Origin: Roseovarius sp. UBA3070
Lineage (GTDB): Bacteria; Pseudomonadota; Alphaproteobacteria; Rhodobacterales; Rhodobacteraceae
NCBI GenBank assembly: GCA_002366775.1
Contig: DFBW01000171.1
Coordinates: 1-16,902, forward strand
Reading direction: 5' to 3'
Length of the DNA stretch: 16,902 nucleotides
In this document: one piece after another, positions 1 through 8,348 of the stretch
How positions within the stretch are numbered: position 1 is the stretch's first letter
Layout of the letters: each line of letters opens with the position of its first letter
Notes under the pieces: generated by a model
What the model saw: the letters and a program-made list of their open reading frames with translations, nothing else
Database searches by the model: none
Told to the model about the DNA's origin: nothing
Made by a program: the position numbers and the translations under genes

Positions 1-1317
1 CTGGAAACCGATGAACTTTCATCCGGGTGCGCGCTGCTTTATGGGCAATACAAGATTGAGCGCCACCTGATCGACGGTGGATTTGGCATGACCTATCTGG
101 CCCGCGACAGCTTGGACCGAATGGTCGTTATCAAAGAGTGTTTTCCCAGCACCATCTGCCGCCGGGTCGATGGAGAAGTGCGCCCGCGTAAGCTGGCGTA
201 TCAGGAACAGTATCAAAGCGTGATCCGCAATTTCCTGCGTGAAGCCTTGCGCCTGGCCCGATTTGAGCACGCCAATATCGTCAAGGTTCATCAGGTGTTT
301 CAAGAAAACAACACCGCCTATATCGCCATGGATTATGTCGATGGCATGGATCTTTTATCCATGTTGGATCTGGATCCGGGGCGGTTGGCAGATACGCTGG
401 TTCACAAGCTGTTGAGCGATACATTGAATGCGCTGGGCTATGTGCACGAGTTTGGCATGTTGCACCGAGACATTTCGCCAGACAACCTGCTGCTGGACAA
501 AGATGACAACCTGACCCTGATTGATTTTGGTGCTGCGCGTGAAGATGCGCGCCGCCAGACGCGCGCCTTGTCTTCGGTGCTGTCGGTGAAAGACGGGTAT
601 TCTCCGCATGAGTTTTACTACACGGATGGCTCGCAAGATCCGTCCAGTGATATCTATTCTGTGGGTGCGACTTTCTATCACCTGATCACCGGCAAAGCGC
701 CGCCCGATTGCCAGAAACGCTTGGCGGCGATCAGCTCGGGGCAGCCAGATCCGTGCAAATTGTTGGTCAAAGGGGCCTGGTCGTTTGACCGGGTGTTCCT
801 GGCTGCAATCGACAAGGCGCTGTCGGTGTCGCAAAAAGAACGGTTCCAATGCGTGGATCATTGGCTAGATTTGCTGACCTCTTGCAAGGTTGAGGTCACG
901 CAAGATCCCGTTGCATCCGCACTGGTGATTGACAGGGATCACGTTACCGAAGCTCAAGCTGTGGCGACAGTTGAGCTGGAGCCAAACCTGGCGCAGGTGA
1001 TCTCGTCATTGGTTCAGGATACCAACAACAATCTTGAACAGGGTCAGCCTGCAACAACCAGACCGCTAACCGAGAACGTAGAAGGCACTTCGGGCGATGC
1101 TCCGTTGGTCGATATGTTCGGAAGCCCGATCAAAGACTTGCAAGCGTGGCAACGCGAGCAAGACAAAGCCATCAAACGTAGCTGCGCCAAAGAGGGCGCT
1201 GCTAAAGAGGGCACAGACAGCGAACATGATGCAGAGGAGTCAGGCTTTGGCCTGTCGCGCGTGTTCAGATCATTATCAAAGCTACGTCGCCGCGCGCCGA
1301 GCATGGCTGAGACCTGA
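1..1317 (+). CDS. Ser/Thr protein kinase, 5'-truncated by window edge
   Basis: The frame is open from base 1, so the true start lies upstream; the first ATG at 88 falls inside the ATP-binding loop and cannot be the start. Kinase motifs appear in order: a glycine-rich loop (IDGGFGMTYLA, about 70-102), the ATP-contacting lysine in VVIKE (codon 133-135), the catalytic loop HRDISPDN (463-486), the Mg-binding DFG (523-531), and a DIYSVGATFYHLITG segment of the C-lobe. All expected catalytic residues (K, D, N, D) are present, so it should be active. It belongs by eye to the bacterial Hanks-type group with a G-G-F-G-x-T-Y-L-A loop and IKE-F/Y-x-P after the lysine. The C-terminal 130 or so residues are polar, with no transmembrane helix, and end in a basic segment, so it appears cytosolic. 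An FHA gene follows 11 bases later and a PP2C gene after that, giving a writer, reader and eraser set. Confidence 0.93.
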   Translation: METDELSSGCALLYGQYKIERHLIDGGFGMTYLARDSLDRMVVIKECFPSTICRRVDGEVRPRKLAYQEQYQSVIRNFLREALRLARFEHANIVKVHQVFQENNTAYIAMDYVDGMDLLSMLDLDPGRLADTLVHKLLSDTLNALGYVHEFGMLHRDISPDNLLLDKDDNLTLIDFGAAREDARRQTRALSSVLSVKDGYSPHEFYYTDGSQDPSSDIYSVGATFYHLITGKAPPDCQKRLAAISSGQPDPCKLLVKGAWSFDRVFLAAIDKALSVSQKERFQCVDHWLDLLTSCKVEVTQDPVASALVIDRDHVTEAQAVATVELEPNLAQVISSLVQDTNNNLEQGQPATTRPLTENVEGTSGDAPLVDMFGSPIKDLQAWQREQDKAIKRSCAKEGAAKEGTDSEHDAEESGFGLSRVFRSLSKLRRRAPSMAET

Positions 1318-1328
1318 AAGGACCTAAC

Positions 1329-2552
1329 ATGAGATTTATCCGTGATATTATCGGCGAGAAGCGTCAGATGAATGGGCACGCCAATGGCACAGACCTGACC
1401 AATGGGACCAATGGCATTGTTGCCGAAGAAATCCTGACCCATTTGGATGCAAAGCCAGAAGCATCGGCACCAGACGTAGCGGCCATGGCGACAGATTTGC
1501 CCGATACCGAGGCTGAAAATCGCATTGATACGCCGCCAGCGGTCGAGGCCCCTATGGTAGACCCAATGGGCGCCTCTGGGGAAATCTCTGCGCCAGAGCA
1601 GAAAATGCCAGAAGCTTCGCAAGAGATTGCGCCGCAAACCGCAGATGAACCAAAACCCATGAAGCTGGTACTTGGTGATGCCGTGCGCGCTGCTATGGCC
1701 GAGACACCACCCGAGAATACAGCCCCGCAGGATGCAACGGTCGACGCCATTGATGTGATCCTGACCGGTGCCGCTGTGCCCGAGGCCACGGCCTCGCGTG
1801 CCGCAGAGCCGGCTTCGATGCCGCCCGAGCCGGTGATCGAGCCCGATATGGCAAGATTGATGCGTGAATTGTCGGCGCAAAGTGAAACCGACGCCCTCAG
1901 TGTGGATTCCAGTGAGGCCGCACCTGTGCCGCAGGCCGCCACCGTGGCCCCCGCGCAACCTTTGCAACGACCCGTTGCACCGGTTTCCTCCGTTGCCCAC
2001 ACCCCAACAGAAATGCCCGCGCCTTCACCGGCGGCTATGCCAGAGCCGGTTGCCGCCTCGCCCATGGACATGCCGCAACCCGCACTTGGGCGCGCTTCTG
2101 GTCGTCAGGGACGTGTGAAAACCCGGCTTTTGGGGTTCAACATTGGTCAGGAGACCGAGAGCGATCCGATCGCCGATCAGGCCGAGGCCACCGCTGCCCC
2201 ATACACTCAATTCCCTGTGGGGTGGCTGATTGTCACCGATGGTCCGGGACGTGGCAGCGCGTTCACTTTGTTTAATGGCGTCAGCAAGATCGGCCGTGGC
2301 AAAGACCAGACAGTTCCCCTGGATTTTGGCGACAACAGCATTTCGCGCGAAAACCACGCGGCTCTGGCCTATGATCCTGCGCAGAAGAGCTTTTTCATTG
2401 GTCATGGCGGCAAGGCAAATCTTGTTCGGCGCAATGACCGCCCGGTTCTGAGCACCGAAGAGCTGACCCCCGGAGATCACATCACCATAGGCGAGACAAC
2501 CTTGCGGTTTGTCGCCCTGTGTGGCCAGGACTTTAGCTGGGATGCAAAGTAA
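1329..2552 (+). CDS. FHA-domain protein with long Pro/Ala-rich N-terminal region
   Basis: The product has 407 residues; the start has AAAGGA about 6 bases upstream. The C-terminal domain (about 297-397) reads as forkhead-associated, a phosphothreonine-binding fold: IGR at 321-323 (Arg323), SRENH at 339-343 (Ser339, Arg340, His343), and Asn364. Residues 1-12 form a basic/hydrophobic motif, followed by several N-G pairs (15-29). Residues about 40-255 are low-complexity, rich in Pro, Ala, Glu and Met, and probably disordered. A basic patch, RVKTRLLGF (262-270), precedes the FHA domain. No membrane segment is seen. Its position between a kinase and a PP2C phosphatase suggests it is a substrate or adaptor of that pair; Thr and Ser in the disordered region are candidate phosphosites (inference). 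The GTPases downstream are possible partners. Confidence 0.9.
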   Translation: MRFIRDIIGEKRQMNGHANGTDLTNGTNGIVAEEILTHLDAKPEASAPDVAAMATDLPDTEAENRIDTPPAVEAPMVDPMGASGEISAPEQKMPEASQEIAPQTADEPKPMKLVLGDAVRAAMAETPPENTAPQDATVDAIDVILTGAAVPEATASRAAEPASMPPEPVIEPDMARLMRELSAQSETDALSVDSSEAAPVPQAATVAPAQPLQRPVAPVSSVAHTPTEMPAPSPAAMPEPVAASPMDMPQPALGRASGRQGRVKTRLLGFNIGQETESDPIADQAEATAAPYTQFPVGWLIVTDGPGRGSAFTLFNGVSKIGRGKDQTVPLDFGDNSISRENHAALAYDPAQKSFFIGHGGKANLVRRNDRPVLSTEELTPGDHITIGETTLRFVALCGQDFSWDAK

Positions 2553-3477
2553 TCAGATGCCCGGGCTCGTAAACGCCACAACAGACCTTCTGTTTGACGC
2601 CTCTATGGCCATTGATTTGGGCCAGCGTGAGCGGCAGGAAGACGCGGTTGTCTCTGACTTTTCCGCAGGCCAGCCCTTTGGCTTTGCGGTCTTGGCGGAT
2701 GGCATGGGCGGTCATGCGGCCGGTGATGTGGCCAGCAAGATTGCGGTTACCGAAGTGTTCAGTGAACTCAAGCTGCAATCGGGCGATCCTGAGCAGCTAG
2801 AGCCACATGTCTGCAAAGTGTTGCGCCGTGCGGCGATCAGTGCAAACAAATGCATCGGGTTGTATTCCAGCCAATGCCCCGAGGCCTATGGGATGGGGGC
2901 CACCTTGTTGGCGCCAGTGTTCATTGAGGACCGGCTGTATTGGCTGTCAGTTGGCGACAGCCCTTTTTATCTGTTTCGAAACGGAGAATTGAGCCGCCTG
3001 AACGAGAACCATGCGCTGATTTCACAGATCGAATATCTGGTCTCAAAAGGGTTGATGAGCCAGGAAGAAGCCCTGAACCACCCTGACCAGAATTGTTTGA
3101 CGTCCGTGCTGATTGGCACCGAAATTTCGCAGGTGGATTGCCGCACCGTACCCATGCGTATGCTGCCGGGTGACATCCTTCTGGCGGCCAGCGATGGCTT
3201 GCAATTTCTGAGCGAAGATCAAATCGCCAGCGTGCTACGCTTTGCTCAGAAACGCTCGGCCGAAGATATTACCGCGGCCCTGATGAAAGAGGTTCGCAAG
3301 CTGGACGATCCTTATCAAGATAATGTTTCACTGTGTGTTGTCAAAGTGTTGCACCGCAATGCACCCCGCCTGCCGGTGGCTGAAGACACGACTGAGACAC
3401 ATGAAAAGAGCTTTGAAACTGGCTCTGTCACGATCCTCGCACGGGTGACCCGCAAGATAAAAGCAAACGGGTCATGA
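2542..3477 (+). CDS. PP2C-family Ser/Thr protein phosphatase
   Basis: The product has 311 residues when started at the ATG at 2542, 11 bases inside the end of the FHA gene. The frame is open further upstream (to 2509), but PP2C homology starts near residue 23, and CAGGA at 2526-2530 sits ahead of 2542. PP2C metal-site motifs are complete: RQEDA (31-35, Asp34), ADGMGGHAAGD (52-62, Asp53 and Gly54), GMGAT (117-121), SDGL (217-220, Asp218) and QDNVS (259-263, Asp260). It should be an active Mn/Mg-dependent phosphatase opposing the kinase two genes upstream. The catalytic domain fills about residues 20-270 and is followed by a short polar basic tail without a membrane helix. The overlap with the FHA gene implies coupled translation. 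The alternative start at 2557 removes five residues and changes nothing functional. Confidence 0.93.
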   Translation: MQSNQMPGLVNATTDLLFDASMAIDLGQRERQEDAVVSDFSAGQPFGFAVLADGMGGHAAGDVASKIAVTEVFSELKLQSGDPEQLEPHVCKVLRRAAISANKCIGLYSSQCPEAYGMGATLLAPVFIEDRLYWLSVGDSPFYLFRNGELSRLNENHALISQIEYLVSKGLMSQEEALNHPDQNCLTSVLIGTEISQVDCRTVPMRMLPGDILLAASDGLQFLSEDQIASVLRFAQKRSAEDITAALMKEVRKLDDPYQDNVSLCVVKVLHRNAPRLPVAEDTTETHEKSFETGSVTILARVTRKIKANGS

Positions 3478-3496
3478 CGACCTTGGGAGAAAACCA

Positions 3497-4738
3497 GTGA
3501 TCAGCGCGACCAAAATCAACCCCGTGGTTGACCGCCTCAACTCGGTTCTGGATCAAGGCGATATTCCTGCGCCATATGATCGTTGGGGCGCGCGTTTGTT
3601 GGCGCATCTTACAAAGCCGGTTCAGGTGGTTGTGACTGGCTTGGCGGGTAGCGGCAAATCGGCCCTGATTGAAATGATGTCGGCGCAGCCGGTGATCGGC
3701 CAAAGCCCAAGCATGCCAGTCACCGAACTGGCTTATGGTCATTCACTTCGGGCGCTGTATGAGAGGGCGGATGGATCTGTTACCGAAATGGCGGGGTTTT
3801 TAAAAGATTGCATACCCCCAGAGGATGCAATCCGCGCCCGCCAAGAACTGCCCGACACCGGGCTGATCGGGCAGAGTTACGTTGAAATTGGCCTGAGAGG
3901 TAGCCTGTCGCACATGCAGATGACGCTGGAGGCCGCATGTGCGCGTGCTGACATTGTGATCTGGTGTAGCCAGGAATTTAATGAAGAAGAACAACAGCTT
4001 TGGTTCAATGTGCCAGATCACCTCAAAGATCACAGCATGTTGGTGCTGACCATGGCCGACCGCCAGTTGATGCGTGGCGTGTTGCCAGAAACGATTGCAC
4101 GGTTAAGCCCGATTGTGGCTGATGAATTTCTGGGCCTGTACCCGGTGGCCACCATTCAGGGTATCACTGCTCAAACCTCGGGCGAGACAATCAATCAGTC
4201 CCTTTGGGCGTCTTGTGGTGGCCGGCCTTTGGTGGACCTGGTGCAAAAACAGGTCAAGCAGGGGCGCAGTGCCGATATCGACCGGGCCCGGGTGTTTATG
4301 GACCGCCTGGCGTTGCGCGCCAATCAATTTGTGCAGGCAGATGACCTGTCATCACCGACTGCGTTGGCCCCGATTGAACCGCAACAGGCTAAGACACCTG
4401 ATCTGGGCGCGGATGCGCAAACGCTTGAACTGTTGTCCGAGGCGGTTGACCTGCTGCAACAACAGGCCGGGATCATGTTGGACACTGTGGACAGCTCTGA
4501 TGATCTGGATCCAGACGCCATCCTGGAGGGTTGCACCGAGGCGTTTGCCTCACTTGCTGAGCTTCTTGAGATCCCAAGTGCCGATGACCCGGCGGCCTGT
4601 GCCATGCGTGAAGATGTGCAGGAAGGTGAAGAAATGCTGATGCTGTTCCAGTTGGAACGGGGCGAAGACGCGGCTTTGGATGCTGTGACCCTGCTGTTGC
4701 AGATGCGCAAGGAACTGATCGACAAAGTGGCGGGGTAG
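3497..4738 (+). CDS. P-loop GTPase-like protein with degenerate switch motifs
   Basis: The product has 413 residues with a GTG start at 3497 preceded by GGGAGA. A Walker A/G1 motif GLAGSGKS is at residues 48-55. A region at about 152-188 (D-I-V-I-W-C-S-Q, then E-E-x-Q-x-L-W, then L-V-L-T-M-A-D) matches residue by residue the G4-proximal region of the small GTPase encoded at 6967-7893, so the two seem to be distant paralogues. Here the G3 D-x-P-G motif is not visible (the stretch before 152 reads I-G-L-R-G-S) and G4 is T-M-A-D instead of N/T-K-x-D. It may bind nucleotide but hydrolyse poorly. The C-terminal part (about 290-410) is acidic and predicted mainly helical, with no membrane segment. 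It starts 19 bases after the PP2C stop, so it is probably in the same operon. I do not recognise a named family; a GTPase-fold pseudo-enzyme is the best reading. Confidence 0.75.
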   Translation: MISATKINPVVDRLNSVLDQGDIPAPYDRWGARLLAHLTKPVQVVVTGLAGSGKSALIEMMSAQPVIGQSPSMPVTELAYGHSLRALYERADGSVTEMAGFLKDCIPPEDAIRARQELPDTGLIGQSYVEIGLRGSLSHMQMTLEAACARADIVIWCSQEFNEEEQQLWFNVPDHLKDHSMLVLTMADRQLMRGVLPETIARLSPIVADEFLGLYPVATIQGITAQTSGETINQSLWASCGGRPLVDLVQKQVKQGRSADIDRARVFMDRLALRANQFVQADDLSSPTALAPIEPQQAKTPDLGADAQTLELLSEAVDLLQQQAGIMLDTVDSSDDLDPDAILEGCTEAFASLAELLEIPSADDPAACAMREDVQEGEEMLMLFQLERGEDAALDAVTLLLQMRKELIDKVAG

Positions 4739-4894
4739 TCCGCTTCAAACTTCAAGCTTTCCCCCCACCCGCGTCCTATTCTTACCACAATTGGTTGCCA
4801 TTTTCGCCTTGAGTACGAGTGCGAATTGACTGGTTGTTGAGATTTTCGATGCGGGTGATGCCCGTTCTGCTATGCAAATGACACCGGATGCCTG
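4739..4894 (+). other. 156-base gap inside the operon, no gene
   Basis: This stretch separates the GTPase-like gene from the dynamin-like gene. I see no ORF, no strong hairpin and no convincing -35/-10 pair; a TTGACT at 4826-4831 has no matching -10 at the right distance. It is the largest gap in region A, so an internal promoter or mRNA processing site here is possible but unsupported. Confidence 0.4.
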
Positions 4895-6970
4895 ATGAAT
4901 ATTGAAGCCAAATTTGATCCGTCTGCTGACCTGCCGGCTGAAATCCGCACCTCAGCCAGTGCAGCTGATCTGCAAACAGGAATGGATGAGCTGAGCGCGT
5001 TCGCCGAGCAAGCCGCAGAGCTTGAATGTGCATTAGCGCAACTGTCCGAGCAGGTGGGTGAGGAATCAAAGCGCTCGGTTGAAAAGCTGCAAACACAATT
5101 GGCGGCGTTTGAGCCTTGTGTGACCATTCTGGGGCAGGTCAAGGCGGGCAAAACCGCGTTGATCAACGCCATGGCCGGCTGGGCAGATTTGTTGCCCTCA
5201 GATGTGAACCCGTGGACATCCGTGGTAACATCTTTGCACCTGACACCTGCAAATAAGCGTGCTGAAACCGGCGCCAAGTTTGAGTTCATGACAGAAGATG
5301 AATGGGACCGGCTGACCACCAAAGGTGGGCGTATCGGCGAATTGGCCGGGCGCGCAGGCGCCGACAGCGAGCTGCAAAAAATCCGTGACCAAATCCATTC
5401 CATGCGCGAGAAATCCCGCACCCGATTGGGGCGGAACTTTGAGCTGTTGATGGGGCAGACCCATGAATTTGGCTATTTTGATAAGAACCTGCTGGAACGC
5501 TACATTTGCCTTGGTGATGATTTTGATCTGCCCGAACATGATCCAAACGCCGAGGAACAAGGCCGGTTTGCTGATATCACACGCTCAGCCGAGCTGTATC
5601 TGAATTGCCATACGGTGCCGTTTCGTATGTGTCTACGGGATACGCCAGGGGTGAATGATACCTTCATGATGCGCGAAATGGTGACGATCAAAGCCGTGCG
5701 TGACAGCCGTATCTGCATGGTTGTCCTGTCGGCCGGGCAGGCGCTTACCTCGGTTGATATGGCGCTTATCCGCATGATTTCAAACCTGAAATCACGCGAG
5801 GTGATCATCTTTGTGAACCGCGTTGATGAGCTCTCTGATCCCGCCAATCAAATGGTCGAGATTGAGACAAGCATCCGCCAGACCCTCAAGGATCATGACG
5901 GCCCACAAGAGGCACAGATCATTTTTGGCAGTGCCTATTGGGCCAACAAAGTGCTTAACGGTGAATTGCATAACATGCATGAGGCCAGCGCCGACGCGCT
6001 GCTGGACATCACCCAAGCCGTTCTGGGATCCACGAATATTGAGCAATCTCCCTCCTCATTGGTGTGGGAAATGTCGGGCATGCCGCGGCTGATGCGTGCT
6101 TTGTCTGGTCAGATCGTCACCAGTCTGGGCGCTCCTTGCCTGCGCAAGATTGCCGGGTCGGCTCTGGCAATCGCCACCTCGCAGAAAGCTGCGCAATCGG
6201 TGATGATTGAGGGCAGCGATTTTACCTCGGACATCAACATGCATGATTTGCGTGCTGAATTTGAGAACATCGCGGAGGCCGCGCTGGCCGGGTTTGAGGC
6301 TGATATCAAAGGTATTTTCGCACAATACCATCAACGCGCCGACCGGGCGCATACCAATTTTGTTGAGCGGGCCACGCATTCTTTGCTGGGTCATCTGGAG
6401 CAATATGGCGATGAGCACGTCTGGGAATATGATCCTGCCGGGCTGCGCATGTTGCTGAGGTCGGCCTATTCCAAAATGGGGGCACAGGCGCGTAAAACGG
6501 CTGAGGCCAGGTATGAAGCAGCCGTCAACGACGTGGCGCATTTGCTGTATCGTGGGTTTGGCCCTGCGGTTGAAGGTATTCAGATTGCGGTGCCCGGAGT
6601 GCCCCAAATCCCGTCGCCGGTTGCGTTGGGCCAAACCATTGCGTTGGATTTCAATGACAGCTGGTGGGCGATGTGGTGGCGCCGGACCCGTGGCTACAAA
6701 GCCTTCGCCAAGCAATTCCGCGAGTTGATCAGCTCGGAAACTGCTGATTTCATGGTTCAAATGAAGGACGTGCAAACGGCTGATATCCAACATGATTTTA
6801 TCGAAGAGCTGCGTGGTTTTCTGAGCGAACAGAAAAGCATCCTGCTGGATCTGAGCTCTGGCGTGCATCGCGCAAAAGGGGCTTCTGGTCTGTTCTGCGA
6901 CGCAGATGAGGCCAAACAAAACGAGAGGCTTGAGGCGACACTTGCTGCGCTCAACCGCTTTGCCGCATGA
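4895..6970 (+). CDS. Bacterial dynamin-like GTPase
   Basis: The product has 691 residues. The GTPase domain shows G1 GQVKAGKT (80-87), a G2 threonine in PWTSVVT (Thr108), G3 DTPG (249-252) and G4 NRVD (308-311), all expected for a large dynamin-superfamily GTPase. Residues about 20-70 before G1 are helical and acidic, matching a bundle-signalling segment. The part after about 400 is long, mostly helical stalk-like sequence. A tryptophan-rich basic cluster S-W-W-A-M-W-W-R-R (589-597) is a likely membrane-inserting paddle; no classical transmembrane helix is seen. Members of this superfamily bind and remodel membranes in a GTP-dependent manner. The start has only a weak ribosome site (GGA near 4886). 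The stop overlaps the next GTPase start by 4 bases (ATGA at 6967-6970). Family is confident; the physiological role is unknown. Confidence 0.88.
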   Translation: MNIEAKFDPSADLPAEIRTSASAADLQTGMDELSAFAEQAAELECALAQLSEQVGEESKRSVEKLQTQLAAFEPCVTILGQVKAGKTALINAMAGWADLLPSDVNPWTSVVTSLHLTPANKRAETGAKFEFMTEDEWDRLTTKGGRIGELAGRAGADSELQKIRDQIHSMREKSRTRLGRNFELLMGQTHEFGYFDKNLLERYICLGDDFDLPEHDPNAEEQGRFADITRSAELYLNCHTVPFRMCLRDTPGVNDTFMMREMVTIKAVRDSRICMVVLSAGQALTSVDMALIRMISNLKSREVIIFVNRVDELSDPANQMVEIETSIRQTLKDHDGPQEAQIIFGSAYWANKVLNGELHNMHEASADALLDITQAVLGSTNIEQSPSSLVWEMSGMPRLMRALSGQIVTSLGAPCLRKIAGSALAIATSQKAAQSVMIEGSDFTSDINMHDLRAEFENIAEAALAGFEADIKGIFAQYHQRADRAHTNFVERATHSLLGHLEQYGDEHVWEYDPAGLRMLLRSAYSKMGAQARKTAEARYEAAVNDVAHLLYRGFGPAVEGIQIAVPGVPQIPSPVALGQTIALDFNDSWWAMWWRRTRGYKAFAKQFRELISSETADFMVQMKDVQTADIQHDFIEELRGFLSEQKSILLDLSSGVHRAKGASGLFCDADEAKQNERLEATLAALNRFAA

Positions 6971-7893
6971 TTGAGGAGACGAATGTGAATACCGCAGATA
7001 ACTGCCTGGGGCCTGCCCCGCGAAAGACCCGCCTTGCCCTTATGGGAGAGTTCAGCGCAGGCAAGAGCACATTGTCCAAGCTGTTTTTGGGGGACGCACC
7101 CTTGCCGGTTCGGGTGACTGCGACGCGCCTCCCGCCGATCTGGATCAGCCAGGGTGAGGAACATGCGATTGCCGTTGGGCATGATGGGACAGAAACACCG
7201 GTTGAAATTGATGATCTGGTGGATGTGCGCATTGAAGATACACGGCTGATCCGGCTGTTTAACCCCTCAGAAACACTGGAAATTTGTGACCTGATTGATA
7301 TGCCCGGCATTTCTGATCCGAACATGTCGTCGGATGTCTGGCTGTCGGTCATGGACAGCGTGGACAGTGTTGTCTGGTGTACCCAGGCGACACAGGCCTG
7401 GCGTCAGTCCGAGGCTGCTGTCTGGGAACAGATTTCGCATCGCACCAATGGGGATAACATCCTGCTGATTACGCAGATGGATAAAATTCGTGCCGAGCGT
7501 GACGTGGAACGTGTGTTGACCCGCGTGCGCAAAGAAACCGACGGGCTGTTCAAGGCGGTCTATCCGCTGTCGATCCTCAAAGCGATAGAGGCCGGTGACG
7601 ATGAGGCCAAATGGCAAGAGAGCGGCGCATCCGAGTTTGTTGAGCATCTGGTTGAACTTCTGTTGAATCCGGCAGAAACACCCGCGCCCGTTGTCGAGCC
7701 TGAGATTGCCGCACCCCAAGCCACCCCGCCAGAGCCAGAAGACACCGCGATGGCCGCTGCTGAAGGCCAAACAGTTGACGCCGCACCGATGAACTATGGC
7801 GCCTCCAGTGTGATCCCCAAACGCGTTCGTGTGCTGACTGAGATGCGCGGGCGCACCATGCGCCCCAGCAACATGGATATCGCCAACCTGTAA
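6967..7893 (+). CDS. Small P-loop GTPase, intact motifs
   Basis: The product has 308 residues. G1 is GEFSAGKST (27-35), a switch-I threonine lies in VTATRLP (49-55), G3 is DMPG (111-114) and G4 is TQMDK (169-173), so all nucleotide-binding motifs are present and it should hydrolyse GTP. The region around 130-173 (S-V-V-W-C-T-Q, later L-L-I-T-Q-M-D) parallels the degraded GTPase encoded at 3497-4738. Residues 225-300 form a Pro/Ala/Glu-rich, probably flexible tail ending in a basic, Met-rich segment. Start choice: ATG at 6967 overlaps the dynamin stop in the ATGA pattern. A GTG at 6985 has an excellent ribosome site (GAGGAG at 6973-6978) and would give 302 residues; either is plausible. It is resistant to naming; it resembles the dynamin/Era-like branch (inference). 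Confidence 0.85.
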   Translation: MIEETNVNTADNCLGPAPRKTRLALMGEFSAGKSTLSKLFLGDAPLPVRVTATRLPPIWISQGEEHAIAVGHDGTETPVEIDDLVDVRIEDTRLIRLFNPSETLEICDLIDMPGISDPNMSSDVWLSVMDSVDSVVWCTQATQAWRQSEAAVWEQISHRTNGDNILLITQMDKIRAERDVERVLTRVRKETDGLFKAVYPLSILKAIEAGDDEAKWQESGASEFVEHLVELLLNPAETPAPVVEPEIAAPQATPPEPEDTAMAAAEGQTVDAAPMNYGASSVIPKRVRVLTEMRGRTMRPSNMDIANL

Positions 7894-7970
7894 TGACTGG
7901 TCAAAATGTGTGAACGAAACGCTCAAACGACACGTCCGGCGCCAGGCGACTGGCCCCAAAGGTGTGTCCA

Positions 7971-8348
7971 ATGAGCATTTCAGAACGCCTGGACACCATG
8001 CGAGGCAATATACCGGGGTGTTCTCTGGTTTCATTCGGTGATCTGACAACCGGTTTGGCGCTGCGCACAAGTGCGGGGTACGCCCATAAGCAGGACTATC
8101 TTGAAGACATTTTGCAACAGGCCGCACTGAACTTTGCCGTGTCCGACGCACTGTCGGCTGAGGGCGGCAGCGCGGGGCCGCAGGGCCATTCGGTGATCGT
8201 GGCCACACCTGATGAGGTGCGTATTTTCATTCGGTCGGAAAAATGCGTGTCGGATGTGATTTGTTGCGTGTGTGATGACGCGCAATCGGTGGGGCAGGTG
8301 GCTGCATCGGCGCATCAGTTGTTTCACGATATGGTAGGGGGTGCCTGA
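7971..8348 (+). CDS. Roadblock/LC7-like small protein (possible MglB-type GTPase regulator)
   Basis: The product has 125 residues from the ATG at 7971, which has AAAGG at 7958-7962 at ideal spacing; a GTG at 7962 in the same frame lacks this. The pattern fits the Roadblock fold: an N-terminal helix (SISERLDTMR), a proline-glycine turn then a strand and hairpin (IPGCSLVSFGDLTTGLALRTSA, residues 14-35, split here by the loop), a middle helix (42-60), a strand pair with DEVRIFIR (81-88) and VICCVCD (96-102), and a C-terminal helix (104-121). Roadblock proteins such as MglB form dimers that act as GAPs or scaffolds for small Ras-like GTPases. Here three GTPase-type genes lie directly upstream, so it may regulate one of them (inference). 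The stop shares a base with the next start (TGATG). Family assignment is by pattern and needs a profile search. Confidence 0.6.
   Translation: MSISERLDTMRGNIPGCSLVSFGDLTTGLALRTSAGYAHKQDYLEDILQQAALNFAVSDALSAEGGSAGPQGHSVIVATPDEVRIFIRSEKCVSDVICCVCDDAQSVGQVAASAHQLFHDMVGGA

Noticed and set aside
1044..2000. Long minus-strand ORF opposite the kinase end and FHA gene
   Set aside because: Its translation is rich in Cys, His, Gly and Arg with no recognisable domain, and the + strand frames carry clear FHA and kinase motifs. It is a shadow frame.
1400..2100. Tandem repeat or mobile element within the FHA gene
   Set aside because: The apparent repetitiveness is Pro/Ala-rich low-complexity coding sequence with no periodic unit or terminal repeats.
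1..3477. Type VI secretion post-translational module (PpkA-Fha-PppA)
   Set aside because: The kinase, FHA and PP2C trio matches in family, but no TssB, TssC, ClpV, Hcp, VgrG or TssJ-M type gene is in the window and the following genes are GTPases. A secretion cluster just upstream of base 1 cannot be excluded.
6056..8208. Two long minus-strand ORFs (6056-6919 and 7267-8208) opposite the GTPase genes
   Set aside because: Composition is skewed to Gln, His, Arg and Cys, there is no ribosome site or domain, and the opposite strand encodes motif-complete GTPases.
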